Positions 26,182-35,095 of a stretch of 64,000 bases of DNA are shown here, one piece after another. The position numbers and the translations under genes were made by a program. Location: assembly GCA_964426415.1 (NCBI GenBank), contig CAYRQM010000001.1:70835-134834 (forward strand), read 5' to 3'. Numbering within the stretch: position 1 is the first letter of the stretch; each line of letters starts with the position of its first letter. The notes beneath the pieces were generated by a model. It had not been told where the DNA came from, did not search any database, and saw only the letters and a list, made by a program, of their open reading frames with translations. The stretch is from UBA3792 sp964426415 (lineage in GTDB: Bacteria > Bacillota > Clostridia > Christensenellales > CAG-138).

Positions 26182-28362
26182 ATGGACGAGCAAGAATTGT
26201 TACAGCAATACCGCGCACGCTTTGGCGACGAGAAAGCAAAAACGATGGCGGACGCCATTGCGTTTGCGACCCGCGTGCATTGCAACCAGCGGCGCGAGGG
26301 CGGCGAGCCGTTCATCGTGCATCCGCTGACCGTATCCTCCTACCTGCTGACCATGGGCATGGACGCGCCCACCGTGATGGCAGGCGTGCTGCACGACACC
26401 GTAGAGGACGGCGACAACATTCTCATCACCGACATCGAAACCCGCTTCGGCAAGGAAGTGGCGTTTTTGGTGGACGGCGTCACCAAGCTGACCAAGTCGG
26501 GCAAGCAGACCTACATCACCAAAAAGCAGGAGCAGTCCGAAAACCTGCGCAAGCTGTTCTTGGCAATCGCCGAGGACGTGCGCGTCGTCATCATCAAGCT
26601 GGCAGACCGCCTGCACAACATGCGCACGCTGGACTGCTGCGCGCCCGCCAAGCAGTATCGCAAGGCAAAAGAAACGCTGGAGGTCTACGCACCGCTGGCG
26701 CATCGCTTTGGCATGGGCGCCATCCGCAGCGAATTAGAAGATCTATCCTTCCGCTACATGCTGCCCGAGGAATACGAATCCGTGCGGGCGATGGTGGCGG
26801 AGCAGCAGCATGAGCGCATGGAGCTTTTGGGCTCCGCGATGGACCGCATGAAGGAGCTTTTGAAGGAGGCGGACATCGAGGGCACCGTCACGGGACGGCC
26901 CAAGCACCTCTATTCCACCTACCGCAAGATGCAGCGGCACAACTGCACCATCCACGAGCTGTACGACCTCATCGCCATCCGCATCATCGTCAACACCGTC
27001 AACGACTGCTACGGCGCGCTGGGCGTGGTACACGCGGCATGGAAACCGCTGCCGGGGCGCTTCAAAGACTACATCGCCATGCCCAAGCCCAACCTGTACC
27101 GTTCGCTGCACACCACGCTGATGAACGCCAACGGCATCCCGTTCGAGGTGCAGATCCGCACCAAGGAGATGCACGAAACGGCGGAATACGGCATCGCTGC
27201 GCATTGGATGTACAAAGAGGGGCGCACCGCCATGACCGAGCTGGACCGCAAGACGTCTTGGCTGAGACAGGTCTTGGAAGCCGACGAAACGACGGAGGAC
27301 AGCCGCGAATTCGTCGACAACATCCTCAAGGATTTCTTGGGCGAGTACGTCTTTGTGCTGTCGCCCAAGGGCGAGATCATCGACCTGCCCATCGGCTCCA
27401 CGCCGCTGGATTTCGCCTACCGCATCCACACAAACATCGGACACCATTGCCAACACGCCCGCGTCAACGGCAACATGGTGCGGTTGGATTATCGGCTCAA
27501 AACCAACGACGTCGTCGAAATCATCACCTCCAATTCCCAAGTCGGGCCCAGCCGCGACTGGCTTTCCATCGTCAAAACGCAGTCCGCCAAGAACAAGATT
27601 CGGCAATGGTTCAAGCGCGAAAACCGCGAAGAAAACGTGCAGCGCGGCAGAGAAATGTTGGAGGAGGCAGCCAAGCGCCACGCGCAAACGCTGTCCACCC
27701 TGATGAAGCCCGAATACTGCAACGAGGTGCTCAAGCGGCACAACTTTACGTCGGTGGATGATATGTATTCCGCCATTGGTTTTGGCGGCGTTTCGGCAGG
27801 GCAGATCTTGCACAAGCTGATGGACTTGCACCGCAAGGACGAGCGCTTGGAGATCATGCGCAAAAAGTTAGAGGAATCCTGTGTGGACGCCGTACAAAAG
27901 CTGCCCAGCCACCGTGCCAATCCCAAGGGCGTGTATGTGCACGGCGATACGGGGATGGCGGTGTTCTTCGGAAGCTGCTGCAACCCGCTGCCGGGCGATC
28001 CCATCGTGGGCTACATCACCCGCGGGCGCGGCGTGTCCATCCATCGCGCCGACTGCAAAAACGTCGAAAGCCTCAAGAAAGAGCCCGATCGCATCATCGA
28101 GGTCGAGTGGGCGGCAGACGAAAAAGCCGAATTCTCGGCGGCAATCCGCTTGTTCGTGGTGGACAAGGCAGGCTCTTTGATGGAGGTATCCAAGGTGCTG
28201 ACAAGCCTGAACGTCAACATGACCGATCTCAAGAGCCGTTCCACCAACGAGGGCTACGCCATCATGGAAATGACCTTCACCGTCACGGGGAGCGACCAGC
28301 TCCAGATGATTCTGTCCAATCTCAAAAAGATCAAGCAGGTCATCGACGTGTTCCGCGTATAG
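26182..28362 (+). CDS. relA: Bifunctional (p)ppGpp synthetase/hydrolase Rel
   Basis: Makes and degrades the stringent-response alarmone (p)ppGpp. 726 aa with the full Rel layout: HD hydrolase (LHDTVEDGDN at residues 70-79), synthetase (RPKHLYSTYRKM, RFKDYIAMPKPNLYRSLHT), TGS (YVFVLSPKGEIIDLPIGSTP), a zinc-finger/conserved-Cys region (GSCCNPLPGDPIVGYI, then HRADC) and a C-terminal ACT domain. The RFKD motif marks the bifunctional class rather than a synthetase-only RelA. ATG 26182 has AAGGAGG upstream; an in-frame GTG at 26164 lies before that site. First gene of the rel-dtd-MBL-hemZ group typical of Clostridia. Confidence 0.96.
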   Translation: MDEQELLQQYRARFGDEKAKTMADAIAFATRVHCNQRREGGEPFIVHPLTVSSYLLTMGMDAPTVMAGVLHDTVEDGDNILITDIETRFGKEVAFLVDGVTKLTKSGKQTYITKKQEQSENLRKLFLAIAEDVRVVIIKLADRLHNMRTLDCCAPAKQYRKAKETLEVYAPLAHRFGMGAIRSELEDLSFRYMLPEEYESVRAMVAEQQHERMELLGSAMDRMKELLKEADIEGTVTGRPKHLYSTYRKMQRHNCTIHELYDLIAIRIIVNTVNDCYGALGVVHAAWKPLPGRFKDYIAMPKPNLYRSLHTTLMNANGIPFEVQIRTKEMHETAEYGIAAHWMYKEGRTAMTELDRKTSWLRQVLEADETTEDSREFVDNILKDFLGEYVFVLSPKGEIIDLPIGSTPLDFAYRIHTNIGHHCQHARVNGNMVRLDYRLKTNDVVEIITSNSQVGPSRDWLSIVKTQSAKNKIRQWFKRENREENVQRGREMLEEAAKRHAQTLSTLMKPEYCNEVLKRHNFTSVDDMYSAIGFGGVSAGQILHKLMDLHRKDERLEIMRKKLEESCVDAVQKLPSHRANPKGVYVHGDTGMAVFFGSCCNPLPGDPIVGYITRGRGVSIHRADCKNVESLKKEPDRIIEVEWAADEKAEFSAAIRLFVVDKAGSLMEVSKVLTSLNVNMTDLKSRSTNEGYAIMEMTFTVTGSDQLQMILSNLKKIKQVIDVFRV

Positions 28363-28370
28363 GAGGCGTC

Positions 28371-28817
28371 ATGCGCGCCGTGGTACAACGGGTGACGGAA
28401 GCGTCCGTCACCATCGACAAACAAATGGTGTCCCAGATCGGGACGGGGCTTTGCGTGCTGCTGGGCGTCGATGTGCAGGACACCGCCGCCGATGCGGACT
28501 ATCTTGCAGCCAAGCTTTTAGGGCTTCGCATCTTCGACGACGCGCAGGGCGTTCCCAACTGCTCCGTGGCGGAGGTGGGCGGCAGCATCCTGCTGGTGTC
28601 CCAGTTTACGCTGCTTGGTGATGCGCGCAAGGGCAAACGCCCCAGCTACATCCGCGCAGCGCGTCCCGAAACCGCCGTTCCGCTGTATGAACGCTGCATC
28701 GCGGCGCTTTCGCAAGCGGTTCCCGTCAAGACGGGCAAGTTCGGCGCCGATATGCAGGTGCGCCTTGTCAACGACGGCCCCCTTACCATCCTGTTAGATT
28801 CTTTGAAAGGCTTCTGA
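28371..28817 (+). CDS. dtd: D-aminoacyl-tRNA deacylase
   Basis: Hydrolyses D-amino acids mischarged on tRNA, protecting translation. 148 aa, the usual size. Begins MRAVVQRVTEASVTID; catalytic-region motif VSQFTLLGD (about residue 76-84) and the C-terminal NDGPLTILLDS, a slight variant of the common NDGPVT motif, including the Gly-Pro that checks chirality. Starts 8 nt after rel and its stop overlaps the next start (TGATG). Confidence 0.95.
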   Translation: MRAVVQRVTEASVTIDKQMVSQIGTGLCVLLGVDVQDTAADADYLAAKLLGLRIFDDAQGVPNCSVAEVGGSILLVSQFTLLGDARKGKRPSYIRAARPETAVPLYERCIAALSQAVPVKTGKFGADMQVRLVNDGPLTILLDSLKGF

Positions 28818-29461
28818 TGATTTTCGAACGCATTCCCTGCGGCCCCTTGGACGCCAACACCTATCTGCTTTCCGACGACGACGCGACGCTGCTGGCGGTC
28901 GACCCTGCCGACGCCGACGTCGTATCAAATTATTGCGCGGCGCACGGGCGCACCCTCACGCACATTCTGCTCACCCATCGCCACTTCGACCACATCGCGG
29001 GCGTGGCGGCGCTTTGCACACAAACGCATTGCAGGGTGTGCATCCACGCCGACGACGCCAAGGCGCTGTCCTCCCCAAACGTCAGCCTTTCCACCGTCAT
29101 GGGGCAAAAGCAGACGCCGTGCAGCGCCACCGATTTGCTGCACGACGGCGACTGCATCCAAGCGTGCGGGCTGTGCTTGCGGGTGCTGCACACGGCGGGG
29201 CATTCGGCGGGCGGCGTCACCTTCGTTTGCGACGCGCACCAATTTGCGCTGACGGGCGACACGCTCTTTGCGGACGGGTTCGGGCGCACCGACTTGCCGA
29301 CGGGCAACACGGAGGCGCTGCTCCGTTCCATCCGAGAAACCATTTTATCGCTGCCCGAATCCTATCGTCTGTATCCGGGACACGGCGCGGACACCACCGT
29401 CGCCTATGAACGGATGCACAATCCTGCCATGCAAGGAGGCTTCGGCGCATGGTACAACTAA
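28817..29461 (+). CDS. MBL-fold metallo-hydrolase (glyoxalase II-like)
   Basis: 214 aa. Contains the metal-binding THRHFDHIAG (HxHxDH, about residues 53-62), TAGHSAGG, TGDTLFADGFGR and the C-terminal PGHG. These supply the ligands for two metal ions and resemble the hydroxyacylglutathione-hydrolase branch. The natural substrate is not known; the position between dtd and hemZ is conserved in Clostridia. Its start overlaps dtd by one base and its end overlaps hemZ by 13 nt, so all three are coupled. Confidence 0.9.
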   Translation: MIFERIPCGPLDANTYLLSDDDATLLAVDPADADVVSNYCAAHGRTLTHILLTHRHFDHIAGVAALCTQTHCRVCIHADDAKALSSPNVSLSTVMGQKQTPCSATDLLHDGDCIQACGLCLRVLHTAGHSAGGVTFVCDAHQFALTGDTLFADGFGRTDLPTGNTEALLRSIRETILSLPESYRLYPGHGADTTVAYERMHNPAMQGGFGAWYN

Positions 29462-30897
29462 TCACCAACGCACCGCAATACGCCAACGACATCGCCGAGG
29501 AGATTCGGCTCTTTTTGGGCTTGGTAGAAATTTCGCCCGACGCGGCGGATGCACAGCTGGTGCTGACCGTGCTGTTGGACGAAGCGACGCGCACCGCACG
29601 CGGCACCGCCATGCCAAACGGCGTTTCGGCGCAGGTCTCGTTCGAGGCGGACGGCGGCGACGTGCTGGAGCGCAAGCGGCAGGAAAAGCGCGGCGTCAAG
29701 CGCGTCACCTATGCGCTGATGCAGCAGGTGTGTCCCACCGAAATGCCGTGGGGCAGTCTGACGGGCATCCGTCCCACCAAGCTTTTGCGCGAGCTCAGCC
29801 TGCGCAATGGCGACGCCGAGGCGATTCGACAATTCCGCGAGCTCTTTTCGGTGCAGGAGGACAAGCTGCGCTTGGCGGCGACCATCTGCGGCGTGCAAAA
29901 GCCGTTCATCGCGTCGGTGCAGCCCAACGACTTGGACGTGTACATCGGCATTCCCTATTGTAAATCCCGCTGCCTGTATTGCTCCTTTGGCGCAGAGCTT
30001 GCGAACCCCAATGCGGTCGAAGCGTACCTTGTGCCGCTGTTTTCCGACATCTCCCGCGGCGCAAAGCTGCTGCACAACGGCGGTTGGCATCTGCGTGCGC
30101 TGTACATCGGCGGCGGCACGCCCACGGTGCTTTCGGCAGAACAGCTGGATCGGCTGCTGTGCCATGTGGAGGCGACCTACGGCGGCTACGGGCAGGAGTG
30201 TACGGTGGAGGCGGGCAGACCCGACACCATCACGAGGGAAAAGCTTGCCGTACTCAAATCCCACGGCGTACAGCGGCTGTCGGTCAATCCGCAGACCATG
30301 TCCGACGAAACGCTCAAGCGCATCGGACGGCTGCACACGGCGGCGCAGATTTTTGAGGCGTTTTCCATCGCAAGGGAGATGGGGTTTGGCTCCATCAATA
30401 TGGATTTGATTGCAGGCTTGCCGGGCGAAACGGAGTCCGACATGGCGCACACGCTGGAAGCAATCTCTTTGATGCGACCCGACAATCTCACAGTGCATAC
30501 CTTGGCAATCAAGCGTTCCAGTCGGCTCAAGGAGCAGCTGGATCGCTATCCGCTGCCAAGCCGCCAAGCGGTGGAGCGCATGATCGACATGGGCTTTCAA
30601 ACGGCGCGTGCGATGGGGCTTTGGCCGTACTATCTGTATCGGCAAAAGTACCAAAATGGCAATCTCGAAAACGTGGGATACAGCACGCCCGAAACGGTCT
30701 GCCTGTACAACATCGACATGATGGAGGAGACCACGTCCATCTTGGCGCACGGCGCAGGCGCCATGACCAAGCGCGTGTTCTTTGGCGAGAATCGGGTGGA
30801 GCGCGTCCCCAATCCCAAGGATGTGCCGACCTACGCCAACAAGCTGGACGTGCTGGACGCCCAAAAGCGCGCCTTGTTTCTGGGCGAAAAAGCTTGA
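29449..30897 (+). CDS. hemZ: Radical SAM coproporphyrinogen dehydrogenase-like HemZ
   Basis: 482 aa. Radical SAM motif CKSRCLYC (CX3CX2C) after YIGIPY at about residue 165-180, glycine-rich LYIGGGTPTVLS, and VEAGRPDTIT and SVNPQTMSDETL as in the oxygen-independent coproporphyrinogen III oxidase family; an extra N-terminal domain of about 150 residues (starting MVQLITNAPQYANDIAEE) identifies the HemZ subgroup of Firmicutes. Whether it truly makes protoporphyrinogen or another tetrapyrrole is uncertain, since no other heme genes are in view. ATG 29449 follows AAGGAGG and overlaps the previous gene. The hisS -35 overlaps its stop codon. Confidence 0.88.
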   Translation: MVQLITNAPQYANDIAEEIRLFLGLVEISPDAADAQLVLTVLLDEATRTARGTAMPNGVSAQVSFEADGGDVLERKRQEKRGVKRVTYALMQQVCPTEMPWGSLTGIRPTKLLRELSLRNGDAEAIRQFRELFSVQEDKLRLAATICGVQKPFIASVQPNDLDVYIGIPYCKSRCLYCSFGAELANPNAVEAYLVPLFSDISRGAKLLHNGGWHLRALYIGGGTPTVLSAEQLDRLLCHVEATYGGYGQECTVEAGRPDTITREKLAVLKSHGVQRLSVNPQTMSDETLKRIGRLHTAAQIFEAFSIAREMGFGSINMDLIAGLPGETESDMAHTLEAISLMRPDNLTVHTLAIKRSSRLKEQLDRYPLPSRQAVERMIDMGFQTARAMGLWPYYLYRQKYQNGNLENVGYSTPETVCLYNIDMMEETTSILAHGAGAMTKRVFFGENRVERVPNPKDVPTYANKLDVLDAQKRALFLGEKA

Positions 30898-30921
30898 CAG
30901 AACGCTTCGGCATGGTATAAT
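30894..30921 (+). promoter_or_regulatory. Promoter of hisS-aspS
   Basis: TTGACA at 30894-30899 and TATAAT at 30916-30921, 16-bp spacer. The -35 overlaps the hemZ stop codon (30895-30897). Confidence 0.85.
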
Positions 30922-30927
30922 GTCCAA

Positions 30928-31142
30928 AAAGGCAACGATCGGAAGAGTATCGCAGCAGCCGCCCACAAAGAGAGCGCATCCAAGGCTGAGAGATGGCAGG
31001 GCGTCATGCGAGAAGGACAACCGTGAGCCGCGTGTCAAACGCACGCCGTTTCCCGCGTTAAGGGCAAAAGTGCGCAGCATGTCTGCGAAACAGGGTGGCA
31101 CCGCGGTCTTTCCGTCCCTATGGGGGAGAGGCTGCGTTTTAT
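30928..31142 (+). promoter_or_regulatory. T-box riboswitch leader of hisS-aspS
   Basis: The T-box AGGGTGGCACCGCG lies at 31093-31106 and is followed by the alternative terminator stem GCGGTCTTTCC (31104-31114) with GGAGAGGCTGC (31126-31136) and a T-rich run. About 165 nt of leader precede the T-box, enough for Stems I-III. The downstream genes hisS and aspS imply response to uncharged tRNA-His (possibly tRNA-Asp); I could not assign the specifier codon by eye. Confidence 0.88.
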
Positions 31143-31161
31143 TATCAAAAGGAGAAGAACT

Positions 31162-32427
31162 ATGGCATACAAAGCGCCGAAAGGCACCAAGGACGTACTG
31201 CCCGAGGAAAGTTATCGCTGGCAGTACTTGGAACAAACCATTCGAGGAATCGTGCGCAAGTACGGGCTTTTAGAGGCGCGTACCCCGTGCATTGAGCATA
31301 CCGAGCTGTTCCTGCGCGGCGTAGGCGACACCACCGACATCGTACAAAAAGAAATGTACACCTTCGACGACAAGGGCGGGCGCAGCCTGACCCTCAAGCC
31401 TGAAGGCACGGCGGGCGCCGTGCGGATGTTCGTCGAGAACGGCTTATACGCCGAAGCGCAGCCCACCAAAATGTACTACCTTTACTGCCCCGTATTCCGC
31501 TACGAGCGGCCGCAAGCGGGCAGGCTGCGCGAGCATCACCAGTTTGGCGTCGAGGTGTTCGGCGCGTCGGGCGCGTCCGCCGATGCGGAGGTCATCGCCA
31601 TCGCGGCAGAGCTGTTCCAAACGCTGGGCTGCACCGATTTAACCATCAAGCTCAACAGCATCGGCTGCAAAAAATGCCGCGGGCGCTATCAGGACGCGCT
31701 GCGGGCATACCTTTTGGAGCGGGAAGACGAACTGTGCGAAACGTGCCGCGAACGGCTGCAAAAGAATCCGCTGCGCGTGCTGGACTGCAAAGTCCCCGCC
31801 TGCCACGCCATCGTACAAGCGGCGCCGCACACCATGGATTATGTGTGCGACGATTGCCGCGCCCATATGCAGACGCTGACGCACCTGTTGGACGAGATTG
31901 GCATCCACTACGAGATCGACCCGATGCTGGTGCGCGGGCTGGACTACTACACCAAGACGGTGTTCGAGATTGTGTCGGGCATGACGGGCGCACAGGGTAC
32001 GCTGTGCGGCGGCGGACGCTACGACGATCTCATCCAAGAGCTGGGCGGGCCCGCCATGCCTGCTGTGGGGTTCGGGCTTGGCATGGAACGGCTGCTGCTC
32101 ATCATGGATCAGTTGGGCGTCAACATCCCCAAGCCGCTGCGCTACGACGTCATGCTCATCGGCATGGGCGACGCGGGCAAAGAAAAGGCATTTTCCTTGG
32201 CGTTCGAGCTGCGGCGGCGCGGCATTGCGGTGGACGTCGATCATCTGGATCGCAGCGTCAAGGCGCAAATGAAATACGCGGACAAGACCGGCGCGGCGCG
32301 GGTCATGGTGCTGGGCGATGCGGAAATCGCCCAAAACGAAGCAAACCTCAAATCGATGGCGACGGGGGAACAGGTTCCCGTTCCGCTGGACGCCAACGAA
32401 ATCATCAACTACATTTTGAGAGGATAA
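31162..32427 (+). CDS. hisS: Histidine--tRNA ligase (HisRS)
   Basis: Class II synthetase for histidine, 421 aa. Starts AYKAPKGTKDVLPEES (the family KGTxD motif); motif 2 in VFRYERPQAGRLREHHQFG, the HisRS motifs RGLDYYTKTVFEI and motif 3 GFGLGMERLLLIM, and a C-terminal anticodon-binding domain (RYDVMLIGMGD onward). A zinc-type Cys cluster (CKKCRGRYQ, CETCRERL, CDDCRAH) sits in the insertion domain, as in other clostridial HisRS. ATG 31162 has GGAGAAG upstream. aspS follows after 4 nt. Confidence 0.96.
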   Translation: MAYKAPKGTKDVLPEESYRWQYLEQTIRGIVRKYGLLEARTPCIEHTELFLRGVGDTTDIVQKEMYTFDDKGGRSLTLKPEGTAGAVRMFVENGLYAEAQPTKMYYLYCPVFRYERPQAGRLREHHQFGVEVFGASGASADAEVIAIAAELFQTLGCTDLTIKLNSIGCKKCRGRYQDALRAYLLEREDELCETCRERLQKNPLRVLDCKVPACHAIVQAAPHTMDYVCDDCRAHMQTLTHLLDEIGIHYEIDPMLVRGLDYYTKTVFEIVSGMTGAQGTLCGGGRYDDLIQELGGPAMPAVGFGLGMERLLLIMDQLGVNIPKPLRYDVMLIGMGDAGKEKAFSLAFELRRRGIAVDVDHLDRSVKAQMKYADKTGAARVMVLGDAEIAQNEANLKSMATGEQVPVPLDANEIINYILRG

Positions 32428-32431
32428 GGCA

Positions 32432-34219
32432 ATGGGAGAACTGTTAAACGGCTGGAAGCGGACGTGCTACTGCGCGGAGCTGTCCATGCAGGATGTGGGC
32501 AAAGAAGTGACCCTGATGGGGTGGACGAACGTGCGGCGCGACCTTGGCGCGCTCATCTTCGTACAGCTGCGGGATCGCACGGGACTGATGCAGGTGGTGT
32601 TCGACTCCACCAAGCTGTCCGAGGCAGATTTTGCCAAGGCGAGCACGATCCGTTCCGAATACGTTTTGGCGATTCGCGGCACCTTAGAAGAGCGCAGCGC
32701 CAAGAACGCCAACATGGCGACGGGCGACGTCGAAGTGCTGGTGAAGGAATGCAAGATTCTGTCCGCCAGCGAAACGCCGCCCATCGACACAAGCGACGCG
32801 TGCAACGCGGGTGAGCTGCTGCGGCTCAAGTATCGCTACCTCGACCTGCGGCGGCCGTGTATGCAGCGCAATCTCATGATGCGCCATCGCATCGCGCAGA
32901 TTGCACGGACGTATTTCGACGAAAATGGCTTCCTCGAAATCGAAACGCCGATGCTCACCAAGAGCACGCCCGAAGGCGCGCGCGATTATCTGGTGCCCAG
33001 CCGTGTGCATCCCGGCGCATTCTATGCGCTGCCGCAAAGCCCGCAGCTGTTCAAGCAGCTTCTGATGCTCTCCGGCTTCGACCGCTACATGCAGATTGCG
33101 CGGTGCTTCCGCGACGAGGATTTGCGTGCCGACCGGCAGCCCGACTTCACCCAGATCGACTTGGAAATGTCGTTTGTCGAAGCGAACGACGTCATGACGG
33201 TCAACGAAGGGTTCTTAAAGCGGCTGTTCAAAGAGACGCTGAATGTGGACGTTGCGCTTCCGCTGCCCCGCATCACGTGGCGGGATGCCATGGATCGGTT
33301 CGGCTCGGACAAGCCCGACACCCGCTTTGGCATGGAGCTGAAGGACGTGTCCGACTGCGTCAGCGCGTGCGGCTTTTCCGCATTCACCAACGCCATTGCG
33401 GCGGGCGGCAGCGTGCGCGGCATCGTGGCGAAGGGCGCATCGGCGCAGTTCTCCCGCAAGGAGATCGACGCGCTGGGCGAGTTTGTCAAGACGTATCGCG
33501 CCAAGGGACTTGCGTGGATGAATTGGAAGCCCGAAGGCGTCCAGTCGCCCATTGCCAAGTTCTTGACCGAGGACGAGATGCGCGCCATCGCCGAACGGAC
33601 GGATTTCCAACAGGGCGACGTGCTGTTCTTGGTGGCAGATCGAAACGACGTCGTTTGGGCTTCGCTGGGCGCACTGCGTCTGAAGCTTGCCGACAAGCTT
33701 TCGCTCATTCCCGCCAACACCTACAACCTCTTGTGGGTCATTGAGTTTCCGCTGCTCGAGTGGAGCGAGGAGCAAAACCGCTATGTAGCGATGCACCATC
33801 CCTTCACCAGCCCCATGGACGAGGACTTGGATCGACTGGAGAGCGACCCCGGTTCGGTGCGCGCCAAGGCGTACGACATCGTGCTCAACGGCGTCGAGAT
33901 TGGCGGCGGTTCCATCCGTATCCACTCGACCGAGTTGCAGGAGCGCATGTTCATGGCGATTGGGTTCACCAAGGAAGAAGCCGACAAGCGCTTCCACTAT
34001 CTGTTGGAAGGCTTCCGTTACGGCACGCCGCCCCACGGCGGACTGGCGTACGGACTTGACCGCCTTGCCATGCTCATCTGCGGTACGCCCAGCATCCGCG
34101 ACGTCATTGCGTTCCCCAAGGTGCAAAACGCCTCCTGCCCGCTGACCGACGCGCCCGAATTGGTCGATCAAAAGCAGCTGGACGAGCTGCACATCGCCAT
34201 CGTGGAGGATCGGACATGA
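32432..34219 (+). CDS. aspS: Aspartate--tRNA ligase (AspRS)
   Basis: Class II synthetase for aspartate, 595 aa, the long bacterial type. OB-fold anticodon domain first (MGWTNVRRDLGALIFVQLRD), motif 2 FRDEDLRADRQPDFTQID, the bacterial GAD insertion (about residues 285-420) and motif 3 GLAYGLDRLAML. Shares the hisS T-box transcript. Whether it is discriminating or also charges tRNA-Asn cannot be told from this window. Its stop overlaps the next gene by 4 nt (ATGA). Confidence 0.96.
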   Translation: MGELLNGWKRTCYCAELSMQDVGKEVTLMGWTNVRRDLGALIFVQLRDRTGLMQVVFDSTKLSEADFAKASTIRSEYVLAIRGTLEERSAKNANMATGDVEVLVKECKILSASETPPIDTSDACNAGELLRLKYRYLDLRRPCMQRNLMMRHRIAQIARTYFDENGFLEIETPMLTKSTPEGARDYLVPSRVHPGAFYALPQSPQLFKQLLMLSGFDRYMQIARCFRDEDLRADRQPDFTQIDLEMSFVEANDVMTVNEGFLKRLFKETLNVDVALPLPRITWRDAMDRFGSDKPDTRFGMELKDVSDCVSACGFSAFTNAIAAGGSVRGIVAKGASAQFSRKEIDALGEFVKTYRAKGLAWMNWKPEGVQSPIAKFLTEDEMRAIAERTDFQQGDVLFLVADRNDVVWASLGALRLKLADKLSLIPANTYNLLWVIEFPLLEWSEEQNRYVAMHHPFTSPMDEDLDRLESDPGSVRAKAYDIVLNGVEIGGGSIRIHSTELQERMFMAIGFTKEEADKRFHYLLEGFRYGTPPHGGLAYGLDRLAMLICGTPSIRDVIAFPKVQNASCPLTDAPELVDQKQLDELHIAIVEDRT

Positions 34220-34635
34220 CGCAAAAAGCGGTGGTAGACCATGTGGGAACGGTCGTCAAGGTCGAAAACGGCATGGCGACGGTGCGCTTCCAAAGGACGG
34301 GCGCCTGCAAGTCGTGCGGCGCTTGCCTGGTGGCAGGCGACGAAAACATGGAAACCACCGTTCAAGACACCATCCAAGCCGCAGTGGGCGACCAAGTTCT
34401 GGTCGAAATCGCGCGATCGGGCGCACTGCTCGCAACCGTATTCTGCTACGTCTTTCCTTTGGCAGGGTTGCTGCTGGGCGTGCTGATTGGCATTCCGCTG
34501 GGCGAATGGTGGTCGTTCGGTCTTGGACTTGGGCTTTGCGCGCTCACCTTTCTCGTCCTCAAGCTGTGCGACAAATACGCCAAAGCAAGCGGACGGTTTG
34601 CCCCACACCTCATTCGCATCATAGAAAAGGAGTAA
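34216..34635 (+). CDS. SoxR-reducing system protein RseC-like membrane protein
   Basis: 139 aa. N-terminal domain with GTVVKVENGMATVRFQRTG and the cysteine cluster CKSCGAC (about residues 31-37), then two membrane helices (ALLATVFCYVFPLAGLLLGV, GLGLGLCALTFLVL) and a short tail. This is the RseC/MucC pattern; relatives travel with Rnf-type electron-transfer genes, which here lie 16 kb away. Possible redox role at the membrane. Overlaps aspS by 4 nt and precedes trxA by 4 nt, so it may link the two in one transcript. Confidence 0.82.
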   Translation: MTQKAVVDHVGTVVKVENGMATVRFQRTGACKSCGACLVAGDENMETTVQDTIQAAVGDQVLVEIARSGALLATVFCYVFPLAGLLLGVLIGIPLGEWWSFGLGLGLCALTFLVLKLCDKYAKASGRFAPHLIRIIEKE

Positions 34636-34639
34636 TATC

Positions 34640-34960
34640 ATGGAACATGTCATCGTCGGAACCAAAGAAAACTTTGACGAGATTCTCGCGGGCGAGCTGC
34701 CCGTACTGGTAGACTTTTGGGCGCCTTGGTGCGGCCCGTGCCGCATGGTCAGCCCGTTTGTGGACGCGCTCGCCGCCGAATACGCAGGTCGCGTCGCGTT
34801 CATCAAGGTCAACGTGGACGAACAGCCCGCGCTGGCAGAACGCTTCCATGTGGCGACCATTCCCAACTTGGTCTTGCTCAAGGACGGCGACGTGCTGGAG
34901 CAAAGCGCAGGCGCACGCCCCAAAGCGCTGATCGCCAAAATGATCGACCAAGCGCTGTAA
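34640..34960 (+). CDS. trxA: Thioredoxin
   Basis: 106-aa cytoplasmic dithiol carrier that reduces protein disulfides. Active site WCGPC (Cys31 and Cys34) in FWAPWCGPCRM, cis-Pro region ATIPNLVLLKDGD, normal length. Follows the RseC-like gene by 4 nt and is the last gene of the hisS-aspS transcript as far as can be seen. Confidence 0.96.
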   Translation: MEHVIVGTKENFDEILAGELPVLVDFWAPWCGPCRMVSPFVDALAAEYAGRVAFIKVNVDEQPALAERFHVATIPNLVLLKDGDVLEQSAGARPKALIAKMIDQAL

Positions 34961-34986
34961 TCAAATTAATTTGACCTTCCGAAAAG

Positions 34987-35013
34987 GCACGGTTGCTTTG
35001 CCGCGCTTTTTTT
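34987..35013 (+). terminator. Weak terminator after trxA
   Basis: GCACGG (34987-34992) and CCGCGC (35001-35006) pair with one mismatch, followed by T7. Confidence 0.5.
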
Positions 35014-35035
35014 CGTAAAAACTTGCAAAAAACAC

Positions 35036-35066
35036 TTGACTCTGACGTAACGTCATAGTATAGCAT
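35036..35066 (+). promoter_or_regulatory. MerR-type promoter and palindromic operator
   Basis: TTGACT at 35036-35041; the -10 is TATAGC (17-bp spacer) or TAGCAT at 35061-35066 (19-bp spacer, the stretched spacing MerR activators work on). Between them ACTcTGACGT and ACGTCAtAGT form an inverted repeat (35039-35059) centred in the spacer, the normal place for MerR dimers. It precedes the merR-type gene, so autoregulation is likely. Confidence 0.7.
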
Positions 35067-35095
35067 AAGGAACAGCAAGAACGAGGAGGCACGAA

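Noticed and set aside
30928..31092. Assignment of the specifier codon in the hisS T-box
   Set aside because: CAT and CAA triplets occur in possible loops, but Stem I could not be folded with confidence by eye.
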